Shown here piece by piece: positions 8,513 to 16,621 of a DNA stretch of 64,000 nucleotides. The DNA comes from JALEFZ01 sp039820545 (lineage in GTDB: Bacteria; Bacteroidota; Bacteroidia; J057), in assembly GCA_039820545.1 (NCBI GenBank), contig JBCBPW010000026.1, forward strand, positions 1-64,000, in the 5' to 3' direction. Positions within the stretch are counted from its first letter, which is position 1; each line of letters opens with the position of its first letter. The notes beneath the pieces are model-generated. The model was not told where the DNA came from, did not search any database, and saw only the letters and a program-made list of their open reading frames with translations. The translations under genes and the position numbers were made by a program.

Positions 8513-9406
8513 TTGAAAGCAAATATCCTCGACGGAAAGGGATTAGCCCTTACGATTCGAAACGAAATCAAAGAAGAGGTTTCTCTATTTACATCCAAAG
8601 GTGTACGACCTCCTCATCTAGTGGCGATTGTGGTTGGAGATAATCCCGCATCACACACATATGTGAAGGGAAAAATGCGTGCTTGTGCCCATGTAGGCTT
8701 CGACTCTACCAACAAGCACCTACCAGCTGACATCACAGAGCCCGATTTATTAGAATGGGTCAAGCACTACAATCAAGACCCTACGATTGATGGGATCATC
8801 GTGCAGATGCCCTTACCTGATCACATTACACCACAGAATGTCACGCGCGCCATCCTCCCAGAGAAAGATGTGGACGGTTTTCATCCTGTCAATGTAGGAT
8901 TGATGACGCTGAACTTTCCCTGTATGATGCCCGCTACGCCCTCTGGGATTCTGGAACTCTTGGATCGCAATGGGATCGAGACAAAGGGGAAGCATTGTGT
9001 TGTCGTCGGTAGAAGCCGCATCGTAGGACGTCCTGTCTCTATCATGATGTCGCGCGGGGGTAAACCTGGTGAAGCTACCGTAACGATTTGTCACAGGTAT
9101 ACTCCTCCAGAGTTACTTCGGCAAATGGTCCCTCAAGGGGATATCGTCATCATTGCTGTAGGGAAGCCGGGCTTTATCACAGCTGATATGATCAAAAAAG
9201 ATGCAGTTGTTATTGATGTGGGCATCAATCGGATTGTCGATGAAAGCAAGAAATCTGGCTATCGCCTAGTAGGAGATGTCGATTTTGAGCCTGTATCGGA
9301 GATTGCTTCTTATATTACGCCTGTACCTGGTGGCGTAGGCCCCATGACAGTGGCTATGCTGCTACGCAATACATTGGATTCATTCAAATCGACGATGCAA
9401 TCATGA
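8513..9406 (+). CDS. folD: Bifunctional methylenetetrahydrofolate dehydrogenase/cyclohydrolase
   Basis: FolD interconverts 5,10-methylene-, methenyl- and 10-formyl-THF in one-carbon metabolism. Recognised by Y-x3-K in YVKGK, QMPLP, the substrate motif KDVDGFHPVN, the dinucleotide site GRSRIVGRP and the C-terminal PGGVGPMT signature. The family begins a few residues before the DGK motif, and no ATG is available there. A TTG at 8513 (LKANILDGK) gives a 297-residue protein of normal length. A GTG at 8441 would add 24 residues with no family counterpart. The next gene overlaps the stop by 4 bp (ATGA), so the two are translationally coupled. Confidence 0.93.
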   Translation: MKANILDGKGLALTIRNEIKEEVSLFTSKGVRPPHLVAIVVGDNPASHTYVKGKMRACAHVGFDSTNKHLPADITEPDLLEWVKHYNQDPTIDGIIVQMPLPDHITPQNVTRAILPEKDVDGFHPVNVGLMTLNFPCMMPATPSGILELLDRNGIETKGKHCVVVGRSRIVGRPVSIMMSRGGKPGEATVTICHRYTPPELLRQMVPQGDIVIIAVGKPGFITADMIKKDAVVIDVGINRIVDESKKSGYRLVGDVDFEPVSEIASYITPVPGGVGPMTVAMLLRNTLDSFKSTMQS

Positions 9407-9891
9407 GTAAACGGGTAAGCGTCATGTTCGTCTGCTTGGGGAATATCTGTCGTTCTCCTATGGCGGAGGGATTATTTTTGGATAAAGTAAAAAAGGCAGG
9501 ACTGGAAACTCGGATAGAAGTAGCTTCTAGCGGAACGAGTGGCTGGCATCAAGGAGAGCTCCCTGATCGCAGGATGCGCGAAGTGGCAAGCCGATATGGG
9601 GTTGTGTTGCCTTCACGCTCGCAGCAGCTGATCTCGCAAGACACGCTGGATTATGATTATCTCATCCCAATGGATGGCTCCAATCATGTCGAGGTGAAAC
9701 GCATGGTCGCTGAGACGGCAAATAGCAAAGCACAGGTGTTCAAGATGCGGGATTTTGATCCTCAGGCTAAAGGAGCAGATGTGCCCGATCCTTACTACGG
9801 AGGAGATAGAGGATTTGAAGAAGTGTATGAGATGCTCGACCGATCGACAGAAGCTTTGCTAGCATTTATTCGGGTGGAGAAGGGAATTTGA
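9403..9891 (+). CDS. Low-molecular-weight protein tyrosine phosphatase
   Basis: A 162-residue phosphatase. The P-loop C11-LGNIC-R17-S is near the N-terminus and the general acid Asp129 lies in VPDPYYGG, as usual for LMW-PTPs. It is cytoplasmic and removes phosphate from phosphotyrosine or small phospho-compounds. In some bacteria such enzymes act on tyrosine kinases of exopolysaccharide export, but no kinase is seen here. The ATGA overlap with folD indicates an operon. A hairpin terminator follows 150 bp downstream. Confidence 0.92.
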   Translation: MSKRVSVMFVCLGNICRSPMAEGLFLDKVKKAGLETRIEVASSGTSGWHQGELPDRRMREVASRYGVVLPSRSQQLISQDTLDYDYLIPMDGSNHVEVKRMVAETANSKAQVFKMRDFDPQAKGADVPDPYYGGDRGFEEVYEMLDRSTEALLAFIRVEKGI

Positions 9892-10043
9892 TTTAGCTTC
9901 CATGGAGATTTCATTTTGTGCAAAGAGTTGATCTACACATTTCACTACTTGACCTCCTTCAGTTTGTACCTGAAGCTAGAGATAGGCAAAAGAAACAATC
10001 TTGAGGAGTTTTTGGAGGTCCTTTATGGATATAGTAAAGAAGA

Positions 10044-10080
10044 AAAACGGCGCCTTCAAGATAGAGGCACCGTTTTTTAT
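10044..10080 (+). terminator. Bidirectional terminator between convergent genes
   Basis: AACGGCGCCT at 10046-10055 pairs with AGGCACCGTT (10065-10074, one mismatch). It is flanked by A5 on the left and T6 on the right, so it can stop the phosphatase transcript and also the POT transporter transcript on the minus strand. Confidence 0.8.
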
Positions 10081-10119
10081 ATATATTAGTATCCGTAAAG
10101 TCTGGTCTTGTGATCCTTC

Positions 10120-11790
10120 CTAGTGGATTCCATGCATCCATTTTCTCAGCAAGGGGACAAGTACAAAGAGAAGGGCTGCTGCACCTAGCACTACGTATAC
10201 CCCCCAAGTCAAATATGTAGAGGAGTAGAGCGTCAAAGTTTCCATCTTGGAGATATTCTCTCCGACATTTTCTACAGCTGCGAGCTTCCCGATCTGTCCT
10301 GCCATGATGTTGGCTAGAGAGATCGAGAGGAACCATGCGCCCATGACAAATCCTACGATCTTTGCAGGCGAAAGCTTGGTCACCATAGACAGACCTACAG
10401 GAGACAAGCTCAATTCACCTGTCGTATGGAATAGATACATCAGTGCGAGGAAGATCACAGGGACTGTACCTTCTGTAGCAAAAAATCTTGCACCTATGAC
10501 GATGATGGCAAAACCAAGTGCCAATTGGGCGAGACCCAATACAAACTTCATAGGGGTGGAAGGCTCTTTCTTGGCTTTGTTCAGACGTAGCCAAATCCAT
10601 GAGAAGACAGGCGCGAGCAAGATGATATATAGCGGATTCAAACTCTGGAAGACAGAGGCGGGAATTTCACTCCCCAAAATCATACGATCTACATTGCGCT
10701 CCGTGAAAAGGGTCAGAGAGCCCCCTGCCTGCTCAAATAAGGCCCAGAATACAGCGTGGAACACAAATAGGACAGGCACTACCCATAGTCTTTCAGCGGC
10801 TACTTTATTTTTTTCTTTGACGGTAGAGGTCGAAGTAACTTGAGGCTGTGTTCCGATTTCATTGATCAGTTCATCCTCCTGCGTCGCACCACCTTCTTCT
10901 TCATAAGGTGTGCTTCTGCCTTTGATCACAAATCCCATCACGGCAAAAAATCCAAGTACAGCGATACTGATGACAGTCAGTATGATGGTCAGTACGGTAT
11001 CGATATTTAGGAAGTAGGCGACGACAGGAATCATAACCAATGAACCCGCATAGACGGGAAGGTCACGCATGAAGCCTTTGGCTTTGCCAGGCTTGGGCGC
11101 AGGTGGAAGTCCCTTCTCTCCAAATCCACGGGAGAAAATCCAGAATACAATCAGACCAATTGCCATTCCAATACCTGCCAGACCGAAGCCTAGGTGCCAA
11201 CTAACTTGTTCTCCTACGTATCCACAAGTGAGGGTAGATAAGAAGGCTCCGATATTTACCCCCATGTAAAAGATAGTAAATGCACCATCCTTACGAGGAT
11301 CGTTTCGCTCATAGAACTCTCCGAGGAAACTGGAAATATTGGGCTTGAAGTAGCCATTGCCTACGATGATAAGGGCCAATGAAAGGAAGAATAAGGTGAT
11401 ATTTCCTTCAAACATCATTCCCTCAAGGGCCAGGGTAAAGTGACCAATCATCATCAGAAGACCGCCCCACAAGATTGCTTTTCGGAAGCCGAAGATACGG
11501 TCTGCAATCAATCCTCCTACCACAGGGAAAAGATATACCATCGAAGTGTAGGCCCCATAAATACCAATGGCTTGTGTTTCTGCATCCGCCATGCCTTCAA
11601 ATAGGACCTTGGCCATGTACAAGGTAAGTAAGGCGCGCATCCCATAGTAAGAGAAGCGCTCCCACATCTCAGCGAAGAAAAGCACAAAGAGCGCTCGGGG
11701 ATGGGTCTTTTGATTTGTCGCGATCACGAGTGGAATCCAGATCACCACAAAAATCCACCCCACAATGAGTATGATCAGTGTAATATCCAT
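10120..11790 (-). CDS. POT/PTR-family proton-coupled oligopeptide transporter
   Basis: A polytopic major-facilitator protein of 556 residues. It has the POT signature E41-M-W-E44-R45-F-S-YYG in the first core helix, and conserved NIGAF and GNGYFKPNISSF elements in the N-terminal bundle. It imports di- and tripeptides with protons across the inner membrane. A second POT gene lies immediately upstream on the same strand, 98 bp away. A consensus -7 box (11796-11803) ends 5 nt before the ATG, suggesting its own promoter and a leaderless or nearly leaderless mRNA. Confidence 0.93.
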   Translation of the reverse strand: MDITLIILIVGWIFVVIWIPLVIATNQKTHPRALFVLFFAEMWERFSYYGMRALLTLYMAKVLFEGMADAETQAIGIYGAYTSMVYLFPVVGGLIADRIFGFRKAILWGGLLMMIGHFTLALEGMMFEGNITLFFLSLALIIVGNGYFKPNISSFLGEFYERNDPRKDGAFTIFYMGVNIGAFLSTLTCGYVGEQVSWHLGFGLAGIGMAIGLIVFWIFSRGFGEKGLPPAPKPGKAKGFMRDLPVYAGSLVMIPVVAYFLNIDTVLTIILTVISIAVLGFFAVMGFVIKGRSTPYEEEGGATQEDELINEIGTQPQVTSTSTVKEKNKVAAERLWVVPVLFVFHAVFWALFEQAGGSLTLFTERNVDRMILGSEIPASVFQSLNPLYIILLAPVFSWIWLRLNKAKKEPSTPMKFVLGLAQLALGFAIIVIGARFFATEGTVPVIFLALMYLFHTTGELSLSPVGLSMVTKLSPAKIVGFVMGAWFLSISLANIMAGQIGKLAAVENVGENISKMETLTLYSSTYLTWGVYVVLGAAALLFVLVPLLRKWMHGIH

Positions 11791-11795
11791 AGTAA

Positions 11796-11803
11796 CAAAG
11801 GTA
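11796..11803 (-). promoter_or_regulatory. Bacteroidota -7 box TACCTTTG, 5 nt before the POT start codon
   Basis: Matches TAnnTTTG exactly on the minus strand. The gap to ATG at 11790 is TTACT, so transcription would begin at or next to the start codon. No clear -33 TTG was identified. Confidence 0.6.
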
Positions 11804-11849
11804 GGAATTGATAGTAGTTGGCTTAGTAGCTAATTGAGCTTATATGATG

Positions 11850-11879
11850 GATGAAAGGACCTTGCAGGCCCTTTCATCA
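11850..11879. repeat. Inverted repeat between the two POT genes
   Basis: GGATGAAAGGACCT pairs with AGGCCCTTTCATC across a 3-nt loop (one mismatch). There is no T-tract on either side, so it may be a weak terminator or an mRNA-stabilising hairpin. Confidence 0.55.
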
Positions 11880-11888
11880 TAAAGTTTC

Positions 11889-13943
11889 TTATGCAGTTTC
11901 ATTTACCTTCTCCTCAGGTTGTAGTTCTTCCGCACCATGCGTCAGTTTCTTGAGACGCTTGAGGAAGAGTAGAAGAAGGACTGAGAAGGCGACGGTAAAT
12001 CCAAAGATCGTAAGGAAGGTTTTCATCTCCTTGTCATCCTGAACTTCGAAGATTTCAAGTTTTCCGCTGTATGCTTTTTCCAGATCCTTTTCATCGTCAC
12101 TAGCTTTTTCATCTTTAGAAAACTTCAGGATAGCTGTGAGAGGCTGATCCGCACTATTCTTATATTCGCTCAGGAATTCGTCGAGTGTACTGGTGCTCTT
12201 TTCTTCTACCGAGATCCAGTTAGAGATATTGGCACCGTCTTTTTGTAGGACAAAACCTTCCCCTCCGCTGTGGATATTGGCGACGATTTCGAAGTCTTTG
12301 ATTTGTGCGAGTGTTGTATCAGCCACATAATCTGTGACCTGTTCGGGTGTTGCCTGGATCTCAATTTTGATAGGCTCAGCTTGAGAGGACTCACCGATGA
12401 AGCCTGCCACTTTGTTTCCAAATCCTGTCGCTGCGAAGTATACCCCCATCATGAGGGATACATATTTGACGGGTGCGATCTTGGTGATGAATGAAAGGGC
12501 GACAGGTGAAGCACAAAGTTCTCCTAGTGTATGGAATAAATAGGCAAGAATCAGCAGAATCAAAGCCGCTTTGTCTCCATATTCCTGTACCTCGTTAGAT
12601 GCCTGTGCCATAAAGAGGAAGCCTACACCCATGATGATGGTTCCAATCGCCATTTTGAAGAGAGAGGAAGATTCCCTACCTCGACGCTGCCAGAAGATCC
12701 AGAAACTACCGACTACTGTAGCGAAGATCATGATAAAGAAGGCATTCACTGACTGAAACACAGCCGTTGGGACATTGTAGGGATCTGCTGTGTCGAGCGC
12801 AAAACGAAAATAAGCGTAAAAGCCTGCAACGACAGCTCCCAAAACCAGGAAGACAACATTTGTATCTTTTTTGCGCATCGTATCCTGGATTCCCTTGAAG
12901 AAGAGGAATCCTGCTCCTGCGATGAATAGAATATCGATGATCCAGAGTGCCACGTCTCGATTAATCTTATCTTCTGTGTAGATATTCATCAATCCACCAG
13001 CTTGCTCGAAGGCTCCCCAAAAGACGATCACAATGAGGAAAGAAAGCAGAAGAACAACGAAGCGATCTTTTTCAATTTTGTTAATGTCCTTATACACCAT
13101 CATCAAGATACCTGCTACGATGGCTACGAAAAGGAAAAGTAAGGCATAGGCGTAAGCTTCACCCCCTTCAGAGATAAAGAAGCCGCCTGCGATACCCCCG
13201 ACGGCTAGCAGTAGTGTAATGACAAGCTGCGTAGGACTTGCAAAAAGTCTTCTGAACAAGGCTCCCAGAGAAGTATCCGCATCAGTTGCTTGACCAGCTT
13301 GTGCACTAGGGGCATCTCCGATTCCTTTGAGGAAGCGCTGTCCATAAATATAGACTACTTGCCCGAGCAACATCCCGATCCCTGCGAGACCAAATCCATA
13401 ATGCCATCCATATACCTTCGCTACTACGCCTACGATGATAGAAGAAAGGAAGGCACCGACATTGATACCGATATAGAAAATATAAAAACCTTGATCACGT
13501 CTGAGGTCGCCTTGCTTGTAGAGTCCACCTACCATAGTGGAGATATTGGGTTTTAGGCAGCCTACACCTAATATGATGAGTCCTAAACCTGTATAAAAGG
13601 CCCAAATGGCATCAATCGCGAGTACTCCGTGTCCTGCTACGAGTAAAAATCCTCCGACCATGACAGAGTTTTTCTGCCCGATGAACTTATCTGCGAGGAT
13701 ACCTCCTGGGATAGAAGCTACATAGACGAGCATCGTATACCATCCATAAATAGAAAGGGCAAAGCCGTTTTCCCAGCCAAGCCCAGCATTTTCTGCGGAG
13801 GCAGACTCGATCATGTAAAGCACGAGGATCGCCCTCATCCCATAGTAGGAAAAGCGCTCCCACAGCTCTGTCATAAACAGCACATAGAGACCCACAGGGT
13901 GTCCAAATAACTGCTTTTGATTATCCAAAGTAGTCGGATTCAT
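11889..13943 (-). CDS. POT/PTR-family oligopeptide transporter with a 120-residue insert before the last helix
   Basis: A second POT transporter, 684 residues, with the same signature (E26-LW-E29-R30-FSYYG) and a CLKPNIS motif. It is much longer than its neighbour. Residues about 519-640 form a hydrophilic segment with helices and strands between the penultimate and the final membrane helix (about 641-661). By topology of the family this loop should face the periplasm. The final helix is followed by a short charged tail. The insert has no motif I recognise; it could be a substrate-docking or partner-binding domain. The paralogue next door lacks it. Probably arose by tandem duplication followed by divergence. 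Confidence 0.9.
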   Translation of the reverse strand: MNPTTLDNQKQLFGHPVGLYVLFMTELWERFSYYGMRAILVLYMIESASAENAGLGWENGFALSIYGWYTMLVYVASIPGGILADKFIGQKNSVMVGGFLLVAGHGVLAIDAIWAFYTGLGLIILGVGCLKPNISTMVGGLYKQGDLRRDQGFYIFYIGINVGAFLSSIIVGVVAKVYGWHYGFGLAGIGMLLGQVVYIYGQRFLKGIGDAPSAQAGQATDADTSLGALFRRLFASPTQLVITLLLAVGGIAGGFFISEGGEAYAYALLFLFVAIVAGILMMVYKDINKIEKDRFVVLLLSFLIVIVFWGAFEQAGGLMNIYTEDKINRDVALWIIDILFIAGAGFLFFKGIQDTMRKKDTNVVFLVLGAVVAGFYAYFRFALDTADPYNVPTAVFQSVNAFFIMIFATVVGSFWIFWQRRGRESSSLFKMAIGTIIMGVGFLFMAQASNEVQEYGDKAALILLILAYLFHTLGELCASPVALSFITKIAPVKYVSLMMGVYFAATGFGNKVAGFIGESSQAEPIKIEIQATPEQVTDYVADTTLAQIKDFEIVANIHSGGEGFVLQKDGANISNWISVEEKSTSTLDEFLSEYKNSADQPLTAILKFSKDEKASDDEKDLEKAYSGKLEIFEVQDDKEMKTFLTIFGFTVAFSVLLLLFLKRLKKLTHGAEELQPEEKVNETA

Positions 13944-14187
13944 TAGGTATTATGTTTGGTTAGTTTCTTGCTAAGTATTGAAATTACTCCATTTGAATGG
14001 AAAAAAGAAAAAATGCATGTAGAATTGTATATCTGTGTTGAGCTTGGAGGGTTTCGCGTCGAATAGGGCAGTTGTGAGATCCTCTGTGGCCTTTTCTAGT
14101 CCTTTGAAACACAAATTTCCCCTGCTGTTATAGGATCTCATAGGATTTTCCACATAAAATCCACAGTTTTACATGCTTAACGGGTGT

Positions 14188-14194
14188 AGGAGGT
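14188..14194 (+). promoter_or_regulatory. Strong Shine-Dalgarno sequence (AGGAGGT)
   Basis: A full AGGAGGT lies 3 nt before the ATG at 14198. Most starts in this window lack such a site, so this one stands out and fixes the start of the AcpH-like gene. Confidence 0.6.
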
Positions 14195-14197
14195 AAC

Positions 14198-14872
14198 ATG
14201 AACTTTATTGCGCATTACTACTTGGAGCGAGAGCACAGGCGAGATTGGGTGGTCGTGGGAGTCTCTACACCTGACTTGGTTTCTATATATGACCGTAAAG
14301 TGCGCATCAAACTTAGCGGACTGCCAGCTGACCACGAGGTATTAGACCCTCGGAAGAAAGACTTTATCATCGGAGTGAGAAGCCATATTGAAGCAGATAA
14401 AAGCTTTCACTCTGCCCCTTACTTCTTTGAAGAGACGGCTTTGCTCGGTGGGATGCTGAAAGAAGCCATCCACCCTGTAGAAATCAAACGCACGTTTTTT
14501 ATTGCCCATATTTTATTTGAACTGATCATCGACAAGATCCTAGTGCAAAAGTACCCTGAACTACTTACAGAGTATTATGCACATATGGAAAACCCACTGA
14601 TTGAAGAGATTGACGACTTCACGAGTTGGCTCTTGAAGTATGATCTTCCTGGCTATGGTACATTCTTCAATAGATTTGTCAAACGGCGGTATCTAGAGGA
14701 TTATACAGAGTGGAAGAATATCATATACGTTCTCAAACGCGTGATGGGACGTGTAAATCTTGACATGGCTGAGATTTTTTATCAACCTCAAGTGATTGCT
14801 TGTCTAGAAGCTTACGAGCACCAACTTACCCCCAAAGTGGAGCAATACCTAGACTATCTGAAAGCGGAATAA
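14198..14872 (+). CDS. AcpH-like (acyl-carrier-protein phosphodiesterase family) protein
   Basis: A 224-residue, mostly helical cytoplasmic protein. The N-terminus MNFIAHYYL matches the start of ACP phosphodiesterases (MNFLAH). The later RSHIEADKSFHS fits the HRxID segment of that HD-like family, which hydrolyses phosphopantetheine from holo-ACP. Overall similarity looks weak, and several Bacteroidota carry such a protein with no tested function. The start is fixed by a strong ribosome site. It stands alone, with 254 bp of non-coding DNA before it and 544 bp after. Confidence 0.55.
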   Translation: MNFIAHYYLEREHRRDWVVVGVSTPDLVSIYDRKVRIKLSGLPADHEVLDPRKKDFIIGVRSHIEADKSFHSAPYFFEETALLGGMLKEAIHPVEIKRTFFIAHILFELIIDKILVQKYPELLTEYYAHMENPLIEEIDDFTSWLLKYDLPGYGTFFNRFVKRRYLEDYTEWKNIIYVLKRVMGRVNLDMAEIFYQPQVIACLEAYEHQLTPKVEQYLDYLKAE

Positions 14873-15416
14873 TTCTTTCGACATTTTTGTGTTCGATCTT
14901 ACATCAAAGATCTACATTTCTTCATAAAGCTAAAGCATACGCTGACCGCTCTGTCTGGAAGCCTTATTTCCATCCAAACACTCAAGTACACGCTTGAGCC
15001 TGCGTAGATTACTGTCTAGGGATCATTTCTGTATCTTTCCCTCAAGATCAATATGACTTATCTATTGAAGAAATTATATATTTTGAATCAGATGTAAGGC
15101 TTTTTTTGAAATGAAAGAAGTTTTCCAGCACAAAATGCGCTACTATTTCGTTTTAGATTTGTGCCAATAATAAATGTCGGGAAGTGGACGTATGGATTGT
15201 TAAAATTATTGGATATTACATTTGTGAAAATACATAGGGTACTTTATTTTTCCACTCAATAATGCTTTGCTTTGCACGGAATTTGGTATTATTTCAAAAG
15301 TTGAAAAATAATCATCTATAGATTTCAAGTACCTATTGATACACTGGCTATGAAGGGGAACCATGAACCAGTGTGAAATAAATCTGTACACATCTCCATG
15401 CACGATGGATGGAATT
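14873..15416 (+). other. Non-coding stretch before the porV-like gene
   Basis: AT-rich with no convincing gene. It holds a small perfect hairpin without a T-tract (CTCAAG at 14981-14986 with CTTGAG at 14993-14998) and a promoter (TTG at 15197-15199, TACATTTG at 15217-15224). That promoter would give the porV-like gene a leader of about 190 nt. Confidence 0.6.
15217..15224 (+). promoter_or_regulatory. Promoter of the porV/porQ-like gene (TACATTTG)
   Basis: Exact TAnnTTTG box with a TTG (-33-like) 17 nt upstream at 15197-15199. Confidence 0.55.
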
Positions 15417-16544
15417 ATGAAAAAACTACGCATTACAATCTTCCTACTACCTATGCTCTTGGTTGGGGCACTTTTGGCACAGGAAGCCAGTCCAAGCCCA
15501 ACCAATGATCGGACGCGAAAATTCAGTAATGAATTCCTTAAGATAGGGGTAGGTGCCCGTGCATTTGGTATGGGGCAAGCCCAGACAGCTACCGCCAATG
15601 ACGCAACTGCGGGTTACTGGAATCCTGCTGCTATGGTGCGAAAAGATGCGCTCAACTACCCTGAAGTAGCCATGATGCATGCCTCCTATTTCGCCAATGT
15701 AGGTTCACTCAATTATTTCGGTTTTGCCATGCCTGTGGACTCTGCAGGTGACCGTTATTTCGGTGTCAGTCTGGTCCGATTTGGGGTGGATGACATTCCC
15801 AATACATTGGGATTGGTAGAAGCTGATGGAACCATCAATTACGACAAGCTCCAAAGTTTCTCGACTTCACAATTGGCGACGATGTTTTCTTATGGTGCCA
15901 AAATCTATGGGATCGAAGGCCTCTCAGCGGGTGCCAGTATTAAAATCGTCTATCAATCCATCGGGCAGTTTGCCAATGCTTGGGGATTTGGGCTAGACCT
16001 GGGACTGCGCTATCAAAAAGGAAACTTCCAGACGGGTGTGACTTTGGTAGATATTACCAACACATTCAATGCCTGGACTTTTAATACGGAGACCTTTGTC
16101 GATGCTTTCATTCAGACGGGTAATGACATCCCCCAAAACTCGGTAGAGTTGACACAACCTTCGGTTCGTTTTGGCTTTGCCTACGATATCGGCTTGGGAG
16201 ACAAGCTGTCGCTCTTGACAGCAGTCGATGGACAAGTCACGCTGGATGGCAATCGTCCTGATGCCTTATTGGCCTCTGGTGGGGTGAGTTTTGACCCCAA
16301 GATTGGATTTGAGTTGGCCTATTTGAATCCACAGTTTCGCAAGGTAGCTTTCCTAAGAGGAGGAGCCTACAATCTCCAAAATGGCGTAAATCTAGATGGC
16401 GAACGCGCCTTCCAGCTCTTCCCAACGATAGGAGCGGGTATTGTACTGAAGAACTTTTACATTGACTACGCCTTATCTAATGTAGGCGATCTATCTCAAA
16501 ACCTGTACTCGCACGTGGTTTCTCTGCGATTCCACATCCAATAA
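15417..16544 (+). CDS. PorV/PorQ-family outer membrane beta-barrel protein (T9SS-associated)
   Basis: Start placed at 15417, where a signal peptide begins (MKKLRITIFLLPMLLVGALLAQ). The mature protein opens with the PorV/PorQ signature: FLKIGVGARAFGMGQA and then ATAGYWNPAAM, followed by FadL-like beta strands. PorV shuttles T9SS cargo to the PorU sortase; PorQ is a related structural partner. The gene lies 77 bp upstream of a PorU2-type C25 peptidase, the expected partner. It could be PorV itself or a paralogue dedicated to PorU2; the sequence alone does not decide. Confidence 0.88.
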   Translation: MKKLRITIFLLPMLLVGALLAQEASPSPTNDRTRKFSNEFLKIGVGARAFGMGQAQTATANDATAGYWNPAAMVRKDALNYPEVAMMHASYFANVGSLNYFGFAMPVDSAGDRYFGVSLVRFGVDDIPNTLGLVEADGTINYDKLQSFSTSQLATMFSYGAKIYGIEGLSAGASIKIVYQSIGQFANAWGFGLDLGLRYQKGNFQTGVTLVDITNTFNAWTFNTETFVDAFIQTGNDIPQNSVELTQPSVRFGFAYDIGLGDKLSLLTAVDGQVTLDGNRPDALLASGGVSFDPKIGFELAYLNPQFRKVAFLRGGAYNLQNGVNLDGERAFQLFPTIGAGIVLKNFYIDYALSNVGDLSQNLYSHVVSLRFHIQ

Positions 16545-16621
16545 ACTGTACGTGATCTAAAAGGGAACAGATTACGAGAATTATACACAATTGATCCAAA
16601 GATATATTTCACACATTTTCA

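Noticed and set aside
14146..14165. DnaA-box-like TTTTCCACA and a second TCCACA copy before the AcpH-like gene
   Set aside because: Only two loose copies, no AT-rich unwinding element, and no dnaA nearby; not enough for an origin.
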